Below are positions 28,056 to 37,369 of a stretch of DNA of 64,000 nucleotides, one piece after another (position 1 is the stretch's first letter; each line of letters begins with the position of its first letter). This stretch comes from Draconibacterium aestuarii (lineage in GTDB: Bacteria; Bacteroidota; Bacteroidia; Bacteroidales; Prolixibacteraceae), in contig JAPOHD010000029.1 of NCBI GenBank assembly GCA_026671195.1, forward strand, positions 150,342 through 214,341, written 5' to 3'. Under the pieces are notes generated by a model. It worked only from the letters and a program-made list of their open reading frames with translations, was not told where the DNA came from and searched no databases. A program made the position numbers and the translations under genes.

Positions 28056-28625
28056 TTACTGTTTTACACGCTCGCTGTACGAACGGTCGCTGGTGCTTAC
28101 TTTAATAACATCACCCTCGTTAATAAACATTGGAACCATAAGTTCAGCACCTGTTTCAACAATGGCAGGTTTTAATGCAGTTGAACTTGCAGTATTTCCT
28201 TTTTCACCTTCAATTGTACTGGTAACTGTTAATTCCACTTTTTCGGGCATTTCAGCAGTTAGCGGAATTTCCTCTTCGGCATGAAACTGAATTTCAATAA
28301 CCTGACCTTCTTTCATCAGGTCGTTGTTTTCAACCATATCTTCAGGTATCGAAACTTGCTCGTAAGTTTCGGTATTCATTACGTTCAACCCCATGTCATC
28401 GCGGTAAAGGAATTGATACGGACGACGTTCTACCCGAACCTCCTCAACCTTTACTCCTGAGTTAAACGTGTTTTCTATAATTCGTCCTGTTTTAACATTT
28501 TTAAGTTTTGTGCGAACAAAAGCCGGACCTTTACCCGGTTTTACATGAAGGAAACTTTTTATAGTGTAAATATCTCCCTTGAACATGAAGCACATTCCAT
28601 TTTTGAAATCTGATGTAGAAGCCAT
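28056..28625 (-). CDS. efp: Translation elongation factor P
   Basis: The 189-residue product has the three OB/KOW-like domains of EF-P. The N-terminal loop HVKPGKGPAF places Lys32 at the tip that reaches the ribosomal peptidyl-transferase centre and relieves stalling at polyproline. The loop residue is Lys rather than Arg, so EarP-type rhamnosylation is not expected; whether this Lys is modified cannot be read here. The C-terminus has the conserved GAELMVPMFINEGDVIKVST signature. It has its own promoter-like sequence (28651-28679) and terminator (28000-28027), and so is probably a single-gene transcript. Confidence 0.97.
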   Translation of the reverse strand: MASTSDFKNGMCFMFKGDIYTIKSFLHVKPGKGPAFVRTKLKNVKTGRIIENTFNSGVKVEEVRVERRPYQFLYRDDMGLNVMNTETYEQVSIPEDMVENNDLMKEGQVIEIQFHAEEEIPLTAEMPEKVELTVTSTIEGEKGNTASSTALKPAIVETGAELMVPMFINEGDVIKVSTSDRSYSERVKQ

Positions 28626-28650
28626 AATCTATTTTTTACTTTAAACGCTG

Positions 28651-28679
28651 CAAAAATAATTAAATCCTTTAAAAATCAA
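28651..28679 (-). promoter_or_regulatory. Candidate Bacteroidota-type promoter of efp
   Basis: On the minus strand TATTTTTG (28651-28658) matches the -7 consensus TAnnTTTG. A TTG (28677-28679) lies 18 bp upstream as -33 element, close to the usual 19-21 bp spacing. The predicted start of transcription is roughly 20 bp before the efp ATG. Confidence 0.5.
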
Positions 28680-28718
28680 GCATTTCAAAATTCTTTTAAA
28701 AGAATACTGAAACACCAC

Positions 28719-29453
28719 CTACGTTGTGCTATGTTCAATTCCATCAATCGTATAGCTTTTCAGAACGGCTTTTAACGAACCAACCCGCATCTCAAACTCA
28801 ATAAAAACGGGCATCTTCTTTTCTTTCGAAATAAAAAACCGCACACCATCCGAGCGCTCCAAAACTCTTCCTTTATTAACGGTGGGTGTTAAAACATGGC
28901 AGTCGATTTTTCCAATATCGGTTTTTATCGTTTCATCGCGCAAATAGGTAATGGCAACATCCGATATTTTGTCGGCATTTATAGTCGGATAAACCACCCC
29001 GTCGCCAGGGTCCAGATTTTCAAAGGAATTCTGATGAATAAAGTAGAAAAATACAGAAATAATATCGACCAGATTTTCAGGAACTTCCCGCCAACCACTT
29101 CGCTGACTGTTAATGGAATCAATATCGTGATAAAACAAGGTTTCGTTATATCGCCGGTAACTCCCTTCTTTTACGTTACGAATGGTTTTTAGCGGAAGGT
29201 GAGTTTCTGCATTTACAGTAGTTTCGTATATATCGTAAACTCCATAAAGTTTATTCGCCAACCCGGTTGTTTTTCCCATCATATGATAATGAATGGCCGG
29301 TTTACCATTAAAAGTAGTATCGGTAATTACAAGTTCGGCTTCGCCACCTTTTACAAAACCAAATTTTAAATTAAATCGTATTCTCTCTTCCCTGGCCATA
29401 CTTGAGTTTGAACCAAAAAAAAGAATAAAAACTATGATTACAAGCCGATTCAT
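28719..29453 (-). CDS. DUF3108-family exported protein
   Basis: The 244-residue product has a signal peptide (about 1-20, cleaved near SSMA/R) and the beta-rich DUF3108 fold: RFNLKFGFVKGGEAELVI (about 25-42), TGLANKLYGVYDIYETTVNAETHLPLKTIR (about 63-92), and a C-terminal VRFFISKEKKMPVFIEFEMRVG. The family resembles LolA/LolB-like beta barrels and is found in the periplasm; its biochemical role is not known. The start codon overlaps the stop of tsaB by 4 bp (ATGA), so the two are translationally coupled. Confidence 0.85.
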   Translation of the reverse strand: MNRLVIIVFILFFGSNSSMAREERIRFNLKFGFVKGGEAELVITDTTFNGKPAIHYHMMGKTTGLANKLYGVYDIYETTVNAETHLPLKTIRNVKEGSYRRYNETLFYHDIDSINSQRSGWREVPENLVDIISVFFYFIHQNSFENLDPGDGVVYPTINADKISDVAITYLRDETIKTDIGKIDCHVLTPTVNKGRVLERSDGVRFFISKEKKMPVFIEFEMRVGSLKAVLKSYTIDGIEHSTT

Positions 29454-30163
29454 TTTAATACTTTATTTTTAGGAATTGTTGCTACAAAATCTTTCAGATA
29501 AAAGGGTTCGAAATAGGCAACGTCTTCAAATTCCTTTTTGTTGTACTTACTTTCCGAGAGATTTCGCATAAACCGTGCCGATGTTTGCGAGGGTCCTAAA
29601 AACAGGGCATTTTCATGGATTATTTTCTCTTTGCATTTTTCAGCACCATTCCCAAAAAACAATATTTTTTTATCTTCTAAATAGTCGGCAAACGAGTTCT
29701 CATCAATAATTTCGGCCGATACCGGAAGAATTTGTTCCCCATCCGAATTATACAAAGCAGTGTACACTTCCATCCGGCGGGCATCAATCATGGGGCAAAA
29801 CAGCAATTCATCGTTTTTCTCATTGGCATAAAACTCACTGCTGTTTTTCGCAGCGTGCACGCCCATCACTTCTATCGAGCCAATTCCAATCAACGGTTTA
29901 TCAAGTCCATAGCACAAACCCTTTGCCACCGAAACGCCAATTCGTAAACCGGTGTACGAGCCCGGGCCTTTACTTACTGCCACTGCATCAACCTTGCTCC
30001 ACTCAAAATTGTTTTCTTTGAATATGTCCTGAATAAAAACGGTTAACAACTCCGAATGCTTTAATCCGTCATTACTCTCCTTTTGAAAAAGAGTTTTCCC
30101 GTTTTCTGCCAGCGATACCGAACACACTTCGGTTGATGTTTCTATGTTTAAAATTATTGCCAT
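29450..30163 (-). CDS. tsaB: tRNA N6-threonylcarbamoyladenosine biosynthesis protein TsaB
   Basis: I start the gene at 30163 (MAIILNIETSTEVCSVSLAENG), where the ASKHA phosphate-1 strand begins; an ATG 27 bp upstream adds only a non-conserved tail. The 237-residue product has the TsaB hallmarks HSELLTVFIQDI (about 33-44), VDAVAVSKGPGSYTGLRIGVSVAKGLCYGL (about 57-86) and PMIDARRMEVYTALY (about 119-133). TsaB is the dimer partner that supports TsaD in putting threonylcarbamoyl on A37 of ANN-decoding tRNAs. It sits 33 bp downstream of a carbamoyltransferase gene of the related Kae1/NodU superfamily. Confidence 0.96.
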   Translation of the reverse strand: MAIILNIETSTEVCSVSLAENGKTLFQKESNDGLKHSELLTVFIQDIFKENNFEWSKVDAVAVSKGPGSYTGLRIGVSVAKGLCYGLDKPLIGIGSIEVMGVHAAKNSSEFYANEKNDELLFCPMIDARRMEVYTALYNSDGEQILPVSAEIIDENSFADYLEDKKILFFGNGAEKCKEKIIHENALFLGPSQTSARFMRNLSESKYNKKEFEDVAYFEPFYLKDFVATIPKNKVLK

Positions 30164-30196
30164 CTGAATCTTGTTAACAATCGAATGCAAAAATAG

Positions 30197-31846
30197 TTAT
30201 AAGTCTACAAATTTACCATTCAAAACCACACCATCCAATCCCATCTTTTTTGCTGATTTTAAAGCATCTGTTTCGGTATGTACAATGGGTTCGCCCCCAG
30301 CATTAAACGATGTATTTATTAAGGCCTTTACACCAAATTCTTTATGCAGGCACATTAACAAATCATACAAAAAAGGATTTTCTGCGCGATCGAAAATAGT
30401 TTGAAAACGAGCCGTTCCATCCGCATGAATAGCTCCGTTCAGTTCCTTTTTCCTTTCGGGAAGAACTGTAAAATCGAGTAACATGTATTTTGAGAGCGGA
30501 TGAATTTTATTGAGGCCGGTAAAATACCGGGTGTTTTTTTCCAAAGCAATTGGTGCCAGCGGACGATACCACTCGCGACCTTTTTTTTCAATGCTAAGTT
30601 TTTTCGATAAAGCTTTTGAACCGGCCAATGCAATTATGCTGCGATTTCCCAGCGCACGCGGACCGGCTTCGCCCCTATCATTACAAACTCCAATCAGTTT
30701 TTTCTGAACCAGTTCCCCGGCAACCTGTTTTATAGTTTCTTTTGAAAACGACGATGTATACTGTTCAATTCCCCAATTGTTTAAGTAGGCTGCATGTTTG
30801 GCAACCCTGCCGTGTTTCTTCCACTCGGCAAAAGCTGCTGCCCCCAGTGCCAACCCCGAGTCTTCGGTGCAGGGAGGAATATATACTTCTCGAAAAATAT
30901 TGCTGTTAATGATCTGTGTATTTGCTACAATATTTAAGGCAGAACCTCCGGTATAATACAAGTTTTCGGCACCTGTTTTTATTTGAAGTTCTTTTAGCTT
31001 TTTCAAAATCTTTTGTACAAAAATTTGCTGTAAAGTAGCTGCCACATCCTGAATAAAGGAATCTTTCTGGTTAAATGATTTTAATTCAATTCCAAAATCC
31101 TTTTTGGCAGCCTGAAAAAACACAGACGTTTTTCCCCAGATATCCTGAAACAAATTATTCAGGACCAGCCATTTTTCAAGTTCAGGTTTGTACATTCCAA
31201 GCCCGGCAAAGCCCATAAATTTTCCGGGCACAGCATTTTGCTCCGAAAGTTTTGCTCCTATAATCGCAAAAACCAATGCGTTGGCATTGTAGATTGTCGA
31301 ATACGATTTTAAATCCCAGTGGTATTCGAGCCATTGAAATTTTCCATTTTTAAATGTGCCGGCCGAAAAGTTGCTTAAACTGGCTCCCCCATCGAAATGC
31401 ACCAGCAGGCTGTTTTCCCTAAAATTCCCGAAAAAAGGTAAACATGAAAACATGTGGGCCAACTCGTGGTTTAACACAAAGGCTCTTTTCTCTACACCAA
31501 ACCACCAACATTTCCCTTTCTCCAAACCAAGAGCCAAAATATCATTTAAAGGTGCTTCAAACCGCGCTTCTCCATTTTGCAACAGAAAGGTCCGGCCAAC
31601 CACATTATCAACAAAAACAAGGTCGTAATCGTTTCCCAGCAGCTTTTTTTCTTTTAAAATCTGCTTTAAATGAACATGTAGTGTATTGTCCCTTTTGCGC
31701 CGCGAAATGCGCTCCTGTTGCAAGAAATTTAGCACCCGGCCATTTTGCATTACTGCCAGATTATGGTCGTGCACATAAAACGGATGTTCGTAGTCGAAAC
31801 GATCCTGAATACCATAAATTGCTACTGTTGGTTTTTTGTTATCCAT
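30197..31846 (-). CDS. NodU/CmcH-family carbamoyltransferase
   Basis: The chosen start (31846, MDNKKPTVAIYGIQD) overlaps the stop of the upstream DUF6427 gene by 8 bp, indicating coupling; an earlier in-frame ATG gives an odd Cys-rich tail. The 549-residue product has an N-terminal Kae1/TsaD-like ASKHA domain with metal-binding HDHNLAVM (about 26-33) and LNHELAHMFSCLPFF (about 123-137), and FDGGASLSNF and YYTGGSALN further on. The C-terminal domain has the family signature GEAGPRALGNRSIIA and GREWYRPLAPIAL. Relatives (NodU, CmcH, TobZ, NovN) form a carbamoyl-adenylate from carbamoyl phosphate and ATP and carbamoylate hydroxyl groups on sugars or antibiotics. The acceptor here is unknown; the operon neighbours are housekeeping genes. 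Confidence 0.9.
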   Translation of the reverse strand: MDNKKPTVAIYGIQDRFDYEHPFYVHDHNLAVMQNGRVLNFLQQERISRRKRDNTLHVHLKQILKEKKLLGNDYDLVFVDNVVGRTFLLQNGEARFEAPLNDILALGLEKGKCWWFGVEKRAFVLNHELAHMFSCLPFFGNFRENSLLVHFDGGASLSNFSAGTFKNGKFQWLEYHWDLKSYSTIYNANALVFAIIGAKLSEQNAVPGKFMGFAGLGMYKPELEKWLVLNNLFQDIWGKTSVFFQAAKKDFGIELKSFNQKDSFIQDVAATLQQIFVQKILKKLKELQIKTGAENLYYTGGSALNIVANTQIINSNIFREVYIPPCTEDSGLALGAAAFAEWKKHGRVAKHAAYLNNWGIEQYTSSFSKETIKQVAGELVQKKLIGVCNDRGEAGPRALGNRSIIALAGSKALSKKLSIEKKGREWYRPLAPIALEKNTRYFTGLNKIHPLSKYMLLDFTVLPERKKELNGAIHADGTARFQTIFDRAENPFLYDLLMCLHKEFGVKALINTSFNAGGEPIVHTETDALKSAKKMGLDGVVLNGKFVDL

Positions 31847-32843
31847 TAAATACCAGTTCGGCAAATTGCATAAAAATAACGCTGGCAACCAGCAAAGTAA
31901 ACAACAGTTCACCCCAAAACTTCTTCTTCATAAAAACAAAAAAGTTTGCAATAAGAAAAGTAACCGGGATGGCAGTGATTACAAGCATTTCCTGCGAAGC
32001 TGCTGGAATAAATATAAAACTGATCAACGAAAAAAGAAAGATCCAAAAGAAAGCCGAAAAATATTTTCTGGAGCTAATTTTCTTTTTATCGTATTGATTC
32101 AAAATATCAATGCTTCCGACAACCGTAAAAAACACCAAAACTCCCAAATAGGCTTGTAAAGTATAATTTGCTGCCAAATGATTTACCGGATTGATAATAT
32201 TACTTGCAAACATATCTATTGATTCCAGCAAATTATCAGTCCAAAAAGCATACGACAATGCAAAGACAAAAGGCAACAAAAATCCGAAAATATAAATTAC
32301 AAATTCGCGCCATTTTTTCTCGCGACTTAAAACCGCTATACTGAATAAAAAGGCCGGAAAAAGTAAAACCAGGTTAAAATAAAAAAGCGAAGCAACACTT
32401 ATTAAAAAACCAACATCGAAAACAATGGAATAAGGACGTGACTTTTCGAACATTCCAAATAAACGGTCAATGGCAAACAATACAAACAAGGCTCCAAAAT
32501 AAACCGGATGCAGCGTATGCAGATCGACAAAACCACCCATAATAATTACAAACAGAACGGATGGCAACTTACTCCGAATGCGTATAAACGAGTAGCGGTC
32601 GTTTACGAGTTGCATTAAAAATCCAAGCGCTACAACCAGCAGCATGCTAACCAAAACATGTACAAACGGATGTGCTCCAATTAACCTGAAAATGGGAGAA
32701 AAAAGGATATTTCCGCTGTCATAAGCCGAAAAATCGTAAATACCAGGGTGTACTAAATTTTTTATCCAGAAAACCAGAGCTGCTACCGGAATCAGAAATA
32801 AATTTAATCCACTGTTTGTTTTTATCCTTTTTAATATCATCAC
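31839..32843 (-). CDS. DUF6427-family integral membrane protein
   Basis: The 334-residue product is almost entirely hydrophobic, with about eight to ten membrane helices (for example LNLFLIPVAALVFWIKNLV near 14-32, FVHVLVSMLLVVALGFLM near 60-77 and a C-terminal FLIANFFVFMKKKFWGELLF). The pattern ILFSPIFRLIG followed by DLHTLHPVYFGALFVL is typical of the DUF6427 family, which is confined to Bacteroidota. The function is unknown; the layout is reminiscent of polytopic glycosyltransferase-type membrane proteins but no catalytic motif is obvious. The start overlaps the purD stop by 1 bp and the end overlaps the carbamoyltransferase start by 8 bp, so it is central to a tightly packed operon. Confidence 0.82.
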   Translation of the reverse strand: MMILKRIKTNSGLNLFLIPVAALVFWIKNLVHPGIYDFSAYDSGNILFSPIFRLIGAHPFVHVLVSMLLVVALGFLMQLVNDRYSFIRIRSKLPSVLFVIIMGGFVDLHTLHPVYFGALFVLFAIDRLFGMFEKSRPYSIVFDVGFLISVASLFYFNLVLLFPAFLFSIAVLSREKKWREFVIYIFGFLLPFVFALSYAFWTDNLLESIDMFASNIINPVNHLAANYTLQAYLGVLVFFTVVGSIDILNQYDKKKISSRKYFSAFFWIFLFSLISFIFIPAASQEMLVITAIPVTFLIANFFVFMKKKFWGELLFTLLVASVIFMQFAELVFNG

Positions 32844-34111
32844 TATAGGTCGAAACCTAAATCTTTCCTGAAATATTTTCCTTCGAAGTCGATAACTGCT
32901 GCATTTTTAAACGATGTGTCCAAAGCATCTTTCATATTTGATCCATACGAACTAACCGCTATCACACGTCCTCCTGCAGTTACAACATTGTTGCCATTGG
33001 CTTTGGTACCGGCATGGAAGACAATACTATCAGACACTTTTTCTGTTCCGGTAATTACTTTGCCCTTTTCGTAATCTCCGGGATAACCACCCGAAACCAA
33101 CATTACAGTAACAGCGGTACGATCGTCGAACTCAACACTTTTTTCGGCCAGAGTTCCGCTTGCTGCACCCTCCAGCAAATCAACAAAATCTGATTTTACG
33201 CGCAACATAACTGCCTCCGTTTCCGGATCGCCCATGCGAACGTTGTATTCAATTACATACGGATCATTGTTCACCTTTATCAATCCGAAAAAGATAAATC
33301 CATTGTACTCGATTCCGTCTTTTTGCAAACCTGTTACTGTGGGCTGAATAATTTGTTTTTCAACTTTTTCCATGAATTCGGCGTTTGCAAACGGAACCGG
33401 AGAAATGGCTCCCATACCACCGGTATTCAACCCGGTATCTCCTTCGCCAATTCGTTTGTAATCTTTCGCTTCAGGCAGAATTTTGTAGCTTTTCCCATCA
33501 GTAATTGCAAATACCGAAACTTCAATCCCACTTAAAAATTCTTCAATTACAACTTTACTGCTGGCTGCACCAAATTGCCCGGCCAACATCTCTTTTAACG
33601 AACTTTCTGCTTCTTCCAGCGAATCGATGATCAGCACACCTTTCCCGGCAGCCAAACCGTCGGCTTTTAAAACATACGGGGCAGTCATGGTTTTCAGAAA
33701 ATCGACTCCTTCGGCTATATTTTCAGAACATACCGTAAAATATTTTGCAGTTGGAATATGATGACGAAGCATAAAATCTTTCGAAAAGTCTTTACTACCT
33801 TCCAAAGCTGCGCCCGCCATTTTAGGACCAACAACTTTAACTGAAGCCAATTCCGGATCGGCAGCAAAAAAATCGTGGAGGCCTTCAACCAAGGGCACCT
33901 CGGGACCAATCAACATTAAATCGATTTGGTTTTCTAAAACCAGTGTTTTTAGTTTCTGAAAATCGGAAACACCAGCTTCCAAATTTGTTCCCAACGCTGC
34001 TGTTCCCGCATTACCGGGAGCAAAAAACAGATTTTTTACTTTAGTACTTTGTTTAATCTTCCACCCTAAGGCGTGTTCTCTTCCTCCTGATCCAACTATT
34101 AAAATATTCAT
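32843..34111 (-). CDS. purD: Phosphoribosylamine--glycine ligase (GAR synthetase)
   Basis: The start at 34111 ([18 protein letters not shown]) opens directly with the conserved GSGGREHAL motif; an ATG six codons upstream is less likely. The 422-residue product has the PurD N-domain, the ATP-grasp domain ([13 protein letters not shown], about 130-142; [20 protein letters not shown]) and the catalytic [16 protein letters not shown] segment (about 282-297), then the C-domain. It joins glycine to phosphoribosylamine with ATP in the second step of purine synthesis. It lies 39 bp downstream of the DUF2723 gene and overlaps the DUF6427 gene by 1 bp. Confidence 0.97.
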   Translation of the reverse strand: MNILIVGSGGREHALGWKIKQSTKVKNLFFAPGNAGTAALGTNLEAGVSDFQKLKTLVLENQIDLMLIGPEVPLVEGLHDFFAADPELASVKVVGPKMAGAALEGSKDFSKDFMLRHHIPTAKYFTVCSENIAEGVDFLKTMTAPYVLKADGLAAGKGVLIIDSLEEAESSLKEMLAGQFGAASSKVVIEEFLSGIEVSVFAITDGKSYKILPEAKDYKRIGEGDTGLNTGGMGAISPVPFANAEFMEKVEKQIIQPTVTGLQKDGIEYNGFIFFGLIKVNNDPYVIEYNVRMGDPETEAVMLRVKSDFVDLLEGAASGTLAEKSVEFDDRTAVTVMLVSGGYPGDYEKGKVITGTEKVSDSIVFHAGTKANGNNVVTAGGRVIAVSSYGSNMKDALDTSFKNAAVIDFEGKYFRKDLGFDL

Positions 34112-34150
34112 CGGTATATTATCTTGCAATTTATTAATATCAAAAACGTA

Positions 34151-37100
34151 TTACGAATTACCGCCACCGTATGCCTGGAAATAGGCTTGCAAAGCTTCGC
34201 TGAGCTTCTGCGCCAATTCTGTTTGTCCTGCAGTTCGGGCAACGCGTTCCATATTTTGTATATAAAACATGTTTCTTTGAATTTCTTCCCCAACTCCTTT
34301 TGTAAGGCGGTGTTTTGTATCTAATGCGAAATAGTAATTTAATTCATCGTTAAAGTTGTCGAATGCTTTTTCAATCATTTCAACCCCTTTATCTGTAGCT
34401 CCTGCTTTAAAATAATTATCGGCTAAGTTCAGTGCAAAATATTCGTACGAAATAATCTCGTGTGGAATTAACTCGTTACACCGATCGACTACTGCAATTG
34501 CCGAATCTTTTTTCCCTTCTTCAATAAGCGCCGATGCCAGTCGATTAAAACTGTTCCTAATGTTTGTCATCATTCGCGTATTGGTTTCGTCCAGGTAAAT
34601 ATCCGGATTATTCATTCCGCCCCATTTGAATTTATCCATCAGGTTGTTGTACATCAATTCAGTTTCAACTCTTCCGAATTGCAATTGTTGTGGCGAACTT
34701 TCTGATCTGATCGGTACAAAACGGTAGGCAAAACCTTCGGTCTGGAAATAGTCCTGCAGGTTCATGTATTTGCTTCGTCCCACTGTAATTGCCCAGTAAA
34801 TTGGTCTCTCCCAATTATTGGTAGCCAAAAGATCGAGAATCATCATTTCGTCTTTCGACAACATATTTTTACCCGACAAATCAATTACAATTTCATCAAC
34901 AATTTTATCGTAATCTTCAGGTCTGACTACCTTGTTTCGTATAACCGCCTCCTTATCTACCTTGTATTTTATCAGCTTTTTAGGAATATATGCTGCATTA
35001 TCGGCCTGTTGCAACTTGGTAGCCGGATTATCGTTGGCAATAAAATCAACTGCTTCTTTTAATCCTATATAATCGCGTTTTATCCTTGGATCGTCGATTA
35101 CATAAACCATATCCCGTGTTCCTGTACGATACTGCTCGGAGCGCAAAGAAAACGGTAGCGGATCGGATTCGTAGGCTTTGCGACGCATCTGATCGATATA
35201 CCAATCGGTTTGCAGATAACTCAGGTTACAAACACGCATATCGGTGCGTACTCCTTCCACTTCCTGGTTATACCATAGCGGGAATGTATCGTTGTCGCCA
35301 TTGGTAAAAATCACACCGTTGGGCTTACAGGTTTCGAGGTAATTCGATCCAAAATCGCGTGCAGTGTAACGCCCCGAACGATCGTGGTCGTCCCAGTTTT
35401 CGGCTGCCATAATTCCCGGCACCAACAGAAGCGCAATTACACCGGTGGCACCTGCCGCAATTGTTTCAGGAATGTATTTTTTCAAAGTTTCAGTAATGGC
35501 TAAAACGCCCAATCCAATCCAAATGGCAAAGGCATAAAACGAACCCGCATAAGCATAATCGCGTTCGCGTGGTTGATGCGGATACTGGTTCAGATAAACC
35601 ACAATGGCCAGCCCGGTTAAAAAGAAGAGTAAGAAAACCACCCAGAGTCCTTTTTTACCTTCTTTGCCTCTATTATACTGGAAGAAAAGACCCAGTATTC
35701 CGAGCAAGAAGGGGAGGAAGTAATAAGTATTGCGTGCTTTATTATTTGCCAGTTGTGCCGGTAAATTATCCTGGTCGCCCAAACGTGCCTCATCAATAAA
35801 CTTTATACCGCTTAACCAGTTTCCGTGCAAAATGCTTCCGTGTCCTTGAATATCGTTTTGACGACCAACAAAATTCCACATAAAATAGCGCCAGTACATA
35901 AAATTTACCTGGTAGTTAAAAAAGAAACGCATGTTTTCGGCAAATGTAGGTTTTACAATTACTTCTGTTTCTCCACGCTCGTTGCGGTGCTGAATACGTG
36001 TACCTTTTACCTTTCCCCAACTCACATACTCATCGGCATGCGTTGGATCCATGGTGCTCCACATCCGCGGGAAAATTCCGGTAAATTTGGGATCGTAATT
36101 AGCACTGTACCGATGATGGGTAACTACATATTTTCCATCGATCTGCGAATAAAGCGCCCGACCTTCGGAGAACCTGTTTCCCGCATCTAAGGGTGAACTA
36201 TAATACTGACCGTGAAACAATGGACGATCTCCGTATTGTTCCCGGTTCAGATACCCCAACAATGAGAACGTATCGTTTGGGCTGTTTTGATCCATTGGCG
36301 GGGCAGCAGCCGAACGAATTATAATGATGGCAAATGATGAATATCCGATTAAGATTACTGCAACACCCAACAAAATGGTATTAAGAACCACCTTGTGTTT
36401 TTTGTGCGTATAAACGATTGCAAAAGCTAAAGCTGCAGTTAACGCAACTGCATAAAACAGCGCACCCGAGTGGAAAGGTAATCCAAAAGAGTTTACAAAC
36501 AGCAATTCAAACCACGATCCAATATTTACAAAACCAGGAATAATTCCGTACATAATTCCGCCAAGCAAAACAACAGAGATAATTAAGGCTCTGATAAATC
36601 CCTTTCGGGTTACCTCATGTTTTCTGAAATAATAGACAAAAACAATGGCCGGAATTGCCAGTAAGTTCAACAAGTGAACCCCAATAGAAAGTCCGATAAC
36701 ATAGGCGATAAAAATCAGCCAACGATTGGCATAAGGTTCATCGGCAACGTCTTCCCATTTTAAAATAGCCCAAAATACAAGGGCTGTCAACAGCGATGAG
36801 CTGGCATACACTTCTCCTTCAACAGCCGAAAACCAAAAAGTATCTGAAAAGGTGTAAGCCAAAGCCCCAACCAATCCACTGGCCATTATCGCAATGATTT
36901 GCCCCAGCGAAACTTCATCGATTTTTACAAGAAGCTTTTTAGCCAGATGAGTAATGCTCCAAAATAAAAACAAAATGGTTCCCGCACTGGCCAGTGCAGA
37001 AAGAACATTAATCATTTTTGCTGCATTTTCAGGACCGCCAAACATGGTAAAAAATCTTCCTACTATCATAAAAATAGGGGCCCCGGGCGGGTGTCCAACT

Positions 37101-37240
37101 TCGAATTTAAATGCAGTGGTAATAAACTCGCCACAATCCCAAAAACTCGTGGTGGGCTCAATAGTCAATAAATAAGTGATGGCTGCAATTAAAAAACTCA
37201 CCCAGCCAAATACGTTATTAAACAGTTTGTATTGTTTCAT
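34151..37240 (-). CDS. DUF2723-family membrane protein, probable protein O-mannosyltransferase-like
   Basis: The 1029-residue product has an N-terminal multi-spanning half (about 1-580, at least ten helices) and a soluble C-terminal half with helical repeats (about 880-1029). The N-terminus has the DUF2723 signature TIEPTTSFWDCGEFITTAFKFEVGHPPGAP (split here: EPTTSFWDCGEF, about 28-39, and GHPPGAPIF, about 49-57). The Asp-Cys-Gly-Glu acidic motif in the first loop is like the catalytic Asp-Glu of GT-C glycosyltransferases. The family includes human TMEM260, an O-mannosyltransferase. In Bacteroidota these proteins probably take part in general O-glycosylation of exported proteins or in envelope assembly, which is inference. 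It heads the operon running to tsaB and DUF3108. Confidence 0.88.
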   Translation of the reverse strand: MKQYKLFNNVFGWVSFLIAAITYLLTIEPTTSFWDCGEFITTAFKFEVGHPPGAPIFMIVGRFFTMFGGPENAAKMINVLSALASAGTILFLFWSITHLAKKLLVKIDEVSLGQIIAIMASGLVGALAYTFSDTFWFSAVEGEVYASSSLLTALVFWAILKWEDVADEPYANRWLIFIAYVIGLSIGVHLLNLLAIPAIVFVYYFRKHEVTRKGFIRALIISVVLLGGIMYGIIPGFVNIGSWFELLFVNSFGLPFHSGALFYAVALTAALAFAIVYTHKKHKVVLNTILLGVAVILIGYSSFAIIIIRSAAAPPMDQNSPNDTFSLLGYLNREQYGDRPLFHGQYYSSPLDAGNRFSEGRALYSQIDGKYVVTHHRYSANYDPKFTGIFPRMWSTMDPTHADEYVSWGKVKGTRIQHRNERGETEVIVKPTFAENMRFFFNYQVNFMYWRYFMWNFVGRQNDIQGHGSILHGNWLSGIKFIDEARLGDQDNLPAQLANNKARNTYYFLPFLLGILGLFFQYNRGKEGKKGLWVVFLLFFLTGLAIVVYLNQYPHQPRERDYAYAGSFYAFAIWIGLGVLAITETLKKYIPETIAAGATGVIALLLVPGIMAAENWDDHDRSGRYTARDFGSNYLETCKPNGVIFTNGDNDTFPLWYNQEVEGVRTDMRVCNLSYLQTDWYIDQMRRKAYESDPLPFSLRSEQYRTGTRDMVYVIDDPRIKRDYIGLKEAVDFIANDNPATKLQQADNAAYIPKKLIKYKVDKEAVIRNKVVRPEDYDKIVDEIVIDLSGKNMLSKDEMMILDLLATNNWERPIYWAITVGRSKYMNLQDYFQTEGFAYRFVPIRSESSPQQLQFGRVETELMYNNLMDKFKWGGMNNPDIYLDETNTRMMTNIRNSFNRLASALIEEGKKDSAIAVVDRCNELIPHEIISYEYFALNLADNYFKAGATDKGVEMIEKAFDNFNDELNYYFALDTKHRLTKGVGEEIQRNMFYIQNMERVARTAGQTELAQKLSEALQAYFQAYGGGNS

Positions 37241-37369
37241 TATAAAATGTTTTCAGAATGCTTCGACATGGTTTTGAATGCCGACAAAATATTACGTAAA
37301 TATTTAACAGTTGCGAAGATAAGGGTTTTGTGGAAAAGAGCTACGATTGAATTTCTAAATTAAGAAAAA

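Noticed and set aside
31444-32097. 217-codon open frame on the plus strand
   Set aside because: It runs antisense across the carbamoyltransferase and DUF6427 genes, whose overlap and family motifs are clear.
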